From Nostoc sp. CENA543 (GTDB lineage Bacteria; Cyanobacteriota; Cyanobacteriia; Cyanobacteriales; Nostocaceae): a DNA stretch of 64,000 nt. The stretch is from positions 124,001 to 188,000 of the forward strand of contig NZ_CP023278.1 of the NCBI RefSeq assembly GCF_002896875.1, in the 5' to 3' direction. This document shows positions 61,294-64,000 of the stretch, in pieces; position 1 is the first letter of the stretch; every line of letters begins with the position of its first letter. A program made the position numbers and the translations under genes. The notes beneath the pieces are model-generated. The model worked only from the letters and a program-made list of their open reading frames with translations, had not been told where the DNA came from and made no database searches.

Positions 61294-64000
61294 CTAAAAA
61301 TTAAAATTTGTAGCGAAAAGACTGTTATTTTCTTGACTGGATTTATCTGTGCGATCGCACAGATTTAATAAGGGTGTGTCAGGAGATTGGACTACTTCCT
61401 CTAGAAGAGCTTCTAACAACCTTATCATCAAGGAAATACGTTCACTAGCGAATATATCTGTGTTGTAGATTAACTTCAAATAGAATTCCGCTTCGTCTAC
61501 AAAAATGAATTCTAGATCAAATTTAGCAGTAACAAGTTCCTGCTCCAGAGCATTAACAGTAATTCCATCTATTGCTAGGTCTACATTTTGATTATTTTGC
61601 AGAACAACTACAACATCAAATAGAGGGTTACGGCTAGGATCGCGTTTAAAATTTAAATCTGAGACTAGTTTATCAAAGGGATATTCTTGGTTATCATATG
61701 CCTCTATTGTGGTTGTTTTTACTTTTGTAAGTAAAGTAGCAAAACTATCGTCTGTTGCTATGTGGTCGCGTAAGACTAAAGTATTGACATAAAAACCTAT
61801 TTGTTCCTCTAAATCGGGATGATTTCTTCCAGCGATGGGAGAGCCTACTGTAATTTCATTCTGCTCGGTATAGCGAAACAGAAAACCTTTAACTAAGGTG
61901 AGTAAGCCCATAAATAAACTAGTTTCTTGGGTCTTAGTTAATAACTCAAAATCCTTGATTAATTCTTGATTTGGCTTCCAGATAACCGCAGAGCCAGAAA
62001 AACTCTGCACTGATGGACGCATATAATCTAAAGGTAAATTAAGGCGTGTCGGTGCAGGAGTCAACTTAGCCAGCCAGTAATCCCGTTGTGCTTGCAATTT
62101 TGGTGTTTGGAGTTGCTGATCTTGCCATGAAGTATAGTCTTTATAATGAATTCTTAGAGGTGACGGTAATTTTACGTTCTCTTGGCCATAGGCATGATAA
62201 TGTGCCAGAAAATCTTTAATTAAAACGCCTGCTGACCAACCATCTGAAATGATATGGTGCATATTAAATAGGACTATATGACTCTGTTGACTCAGCTTTA
62301 GTAAATTAATCTTGAGTAAAGACCCTGTTTCTAAATCAAAAGTAGTTTTGGCATTGTTACGAATAGCTTCAGCAATTTTGGCTGTTTGGTTTTCATCATC
62401 TATCAAGTCTATTTGGTTGACTGAAAAACTCATCTGTTCGTTTACTACTTGACGCGGTTCGTTATTGATTAAAGTAAACGTAGTGCGTAAAATTTCATGC
62501 CGTTCTATCAATTTTTTAAAAGCATTTTCAAAGGCAGCGATATTTAAATCACCATTGAATTGATAAGCACTGGGCATTCCGTAAGCATAATGGTTATGGT
62601 CGAGGAATTCTAAAGCCCAGAGACGGCGTTGCCCATGAGACATGGGATAAGATGCTTGTTGAGTTATTGCTGGTATGGGTTCTTGATAGTTAGATTGAGC
62701 TTTAGATATTAAAGCTGCTAATCCAACAATTGTGGGAACTTTGAAGAAATCAGCTAATTTAACTAATACATTTAATTCTTTATGGACGTGAGTGACTACT
62801 CTCGAAAGTAGGAGAGAGTGTCCGCCGATTTCAAAAAAGTTATCAAAAACTCCAATGGGATGTTTAGTGAGAATTTTTTCCCAAATATGGACTAGTTTTG
62901 ACTCTAAAGTATTACGCGGTGCAGTATAAGCTACTTGTGTTAATTGGTTTGTTGGCTGGAGGGTGACGAGCGATCGCAAGTCAAGTTTGCCATGTTTAGT
63001 TAAGGGAAATTGCTTTAAGAAGATAAAGGAACTAGGAATCATGTAGACTGGCAAATAGTTAGCTAAAAATTCTCTAATTTCAGCAATTTTTATCTCTTTA
63101 TCAGTTTGACAATAGGCAGATAACTGAGTTTGATTATTTACCTCTACAGGTAACACAATTGCTTTCTCAATCTGAGCATAGCGGCTAATTTGGTATTCAA
63201 TTTCACGAGGATCTACACGATATCCATTGACCTTAACTTGATTATCTTTTCGACCTATAAATTCAATCACACCTGGGGCAATTTGTTTACCTAAATCTCC
63301 CGTTCTAAAGAGAATTTTTTCTGAATTTAAAAAGCTGGATTGAAATTTTTCCTTGGTAAGTTCAGGAAGATTACGATAACCAACTGCTAATGCTGCACCT
63401 TCTACGCAAATTTCACCAATTACGTGTAGAGGTACGGGGTTATTGAATTCATCTAAGACAAATAATCGATTGTTATGGAAAACTTGACCAAGAGGTACAT
63501 CTGTATTTAAGTTTTCGTCTATTGTATATTGAGATACCCCTACACAAGTTTCGGTAGAACCGTAGACATTACTAATAATTTCAGCAGGGAAGCGTTTTCG
63601 TAAAGCGATCGCGGTTTCTCGGTCTAATTTTTCTCCCCCACAAGAGATATATTTTAAGCTGGGGATAGTTTCTTCAGGTGCGAGTACAGCTAAAATTTCT
63701 CGATAAATAGATGGCGTTGTGTGCAGTGCATTGATTTGGTTTTCCTGTAAAAAGTCAACTAAATGCCCTATATGCTGTACTTCGTACATGTATAAAGCAG
63801 CACCTATGGTTAAGGGTAGGAAAATATTACGAAAAGATGGGTCATGGGTGACAGGTGCTGTGAAGATATAACGCCATTCAGGATGTTTATCTAAGTTAAA
63901 TGTCAGTCGTAAACTCCGAATGATATTCAAAATAGAAATGTGACGACCCATGACTCCTTTAGGATTTCCTGTAGAGCCAGAAGTGTATAAAATATAGGCA
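61294..64000 (-). CDS. mcyE: 3' part of hybrid PKS-NRPS McyE/NdaF type: adenylation (partial)-PCP-condensation
   Basis: The frame is open to the right edge and continues outside. Core A3 (LYTSGSTGNPKGVMG, ~63960) starts the visible part. The A domain shows A5 NVYGSTETC, A7 FRTGDLG, A8 GRKDNQVKVNGYRVDPREIE and A10 KHGKLDLRSL. Numbered from the Met codon at 63951, the pocket residues are Asp37, Pro38, Arg41, His77, Ser103, Gly105, Val129, Val137, Gly138 plus the A10 Lys, which read D-P-R-H-S-G-V-V-G-K, the McyE/NdaF code for glutamate as I recall it. A PCP (DNFFEIGGHSLLLS) and a condensation domain (MHHIISDGWSAG) follow, and the protein ends there without an A or TE domain, as McyE does. The PKS and aminotransferase parts must lie beyond the window. 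Confidence 0.9.
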   Translation of the reverse strand, partial: AYILYTSGSTGNPKGVMGRHISILNIIRSLRLTFNLDKHPEWRYIFTAPVTHDPSFRNIFLPLTIGAALYMYEVQHIGHLVDFLQENQINALHTTPSIYREILAVLAPEETIPSLKYISCGGEKLDRETAIALRKRFPAEIISNVYGSTETCVGVSQYTIDENLNTDVPLGQVFHNNRLFVLDEFNNPVPLHVIGEICVEGAALAVGYRNLPELTKEKFQSSFLNSEKILFRTGDLGKQIAPGVIEFIGRKDNQVKVNGYRVDPREIEYQISRYAQIEKAIVLPVEVNNQTQLSAYCQTDKEIKIAEIREFLANYLPVYMIPSSFIFLKQFPLTKHGKLDLRSLVTLQPTNQLTQVAYTAPRNTLESKLVHIWEKILTKHPIGVFDNFFEIGGHSLLLSRVVTHVHKELNVLVKLADFFKVPTIVGLAALISKAQSNYQEPIPAITQQASYPMSHGQRRLWALEFLDHNHYAYGMPSAYQFNGDLNIAAFENAFKKLIERHEILRTTFTLINNEPRQVVNEQMSFSVNQIDLIDDENQTAKIAEAIRNNAKTTFDLETGSLLKINLLKLSQQSHIVLFNMHHIISDGWSAGVLIKDFLAHYHAYGQENVKLPSPLRIHYKDYTSWQDQQLQTPKLQAQRDYWLAKLTPAPTRLNLPLDYMRPSVQSFSGSAVIWKPNQELIKDFELLTKTQETSLFMGLLTLVKGFLFRYTEQNEITVGSPIAGRNHPDLEEQIGFYVNTLVLRDHIATDDSFATLLTKVKTTTIEAYDNQEYPFDKLVSDLNFKRDPSRNPLFDVVVVLQNNQNVDLAIDGITVNALEQELVTAKFDLEFIFVDEAEFYLKLIYNTDIFASERISLMIRLLEALLEEVVQSPDTPLLNLCDRTDKSSQENNSLFATNFNF

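Noticed and set aside
57212-64000. Anabaenopeptin, aeruginosin or siderophore cluster instead of microcystin/nodularin
   Set aside because: The DPRHSGVVGK code, the terminal C domain, and the racemase-dehydrogenase-exporter order fit mcy/nda and not those clusters as far as I know.

Overview
The window comes from a filamentous, Nostoc-like (Nostocales) cyanobacterium. The evidence is phycoerythrin and phycobilisome genes, photosystem II factor Psb27, FO synthase CofH, cyanobacterial ferredoxins, very frequent HIP1-type octamers (GCGATCGC), and many short tandem heptad repeats (TGACTAA/TTAGTCA and CCCCAAT/CCCCAGT types) between genes, which are typical of Nostoc, Anabaena and Calothrix.

Layout. 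1-5.6 kb is a phycoerythrin island: an HExxH protein cut by the left edge, a CpeS-type bilin lyase, nblA (phycobilisome degradation adaptor), cpeB-cpeA (phycoerythrin beta and alpha), cpeY, a GNAT acetyltransferase and cpeZ. It holds the light-harvesting subunits, three chromophorylation factors and the disassembly adaptor together. 5.9-9.3 kb has a 50-residue Cys4 protein, a methyltransferase and an OprB-like porin followed by a 2 x 105 bp coding-phase tandem repeat. 9.3-16.1 kb, read leftward, is a surface-glycan or glycolipid cassette: three glycosyltransferases, an MsbA-like ABC exporter and an APH-like kinase. 16.7-18.2 kb is an insertion sequence with terminal inverted repeats, a 7-bp target duplication and a frameshifted transposase. 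18.4-22.9 kb is a leftward operon joining a coiled-coil protein, a membrane OmpA-domain protein, a Rab/Ras-like small GTPase, a small sensor-like protein and a histidine kinase; it is the best candidate here for an undescribed signalling system.

23.4-53.5 kb is mostly housekeeping: two ferredoxins, hisZ, a J-domain/TPR protein, an inositol-phosphatase-family enzyme, a thermonuclease-like lipoprotein, tRNA-Ser(GGA), an M20 amidohydrolase, bioD, a Ser/Thr kinase, ispG, a carboxyl-terminal protease, DUF4058, a Ycf46-like AAA protein, a baeRF-type protein, scpA, a sugar nucleotidyltransferase, speA, ndk, a TerC-family protein, psb27, cofH and several uncharacterised genes. 54.1-57.2 kb carries two membrane glycosyltransferases.

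57.2-64 kb, read leftward from beyond the right edge, is the end of a microcystin/nodularin-type biosynthetic cluster in the order mcyE (3' part), mcyF, mcyI, mcyH. The adenylation domain reads by eye as the specificity code D-P-R-H-S-G-V-V-G-K, which I recall as that of the glutamate-activating McyE/NdaF domain, and the protein ends PCP-C as McyE does. The window cannot tell microcystin from nodularin because the discriminating modules lie outside it.

Four copies of a ~110-125 bp element with GGGACTTCCA-type inverted ends lie 0 to 36 bp downstream of stop codons. This is the most striking non-coding pattern in the window. All family names come from reading the translations by eye; no database search was possible.
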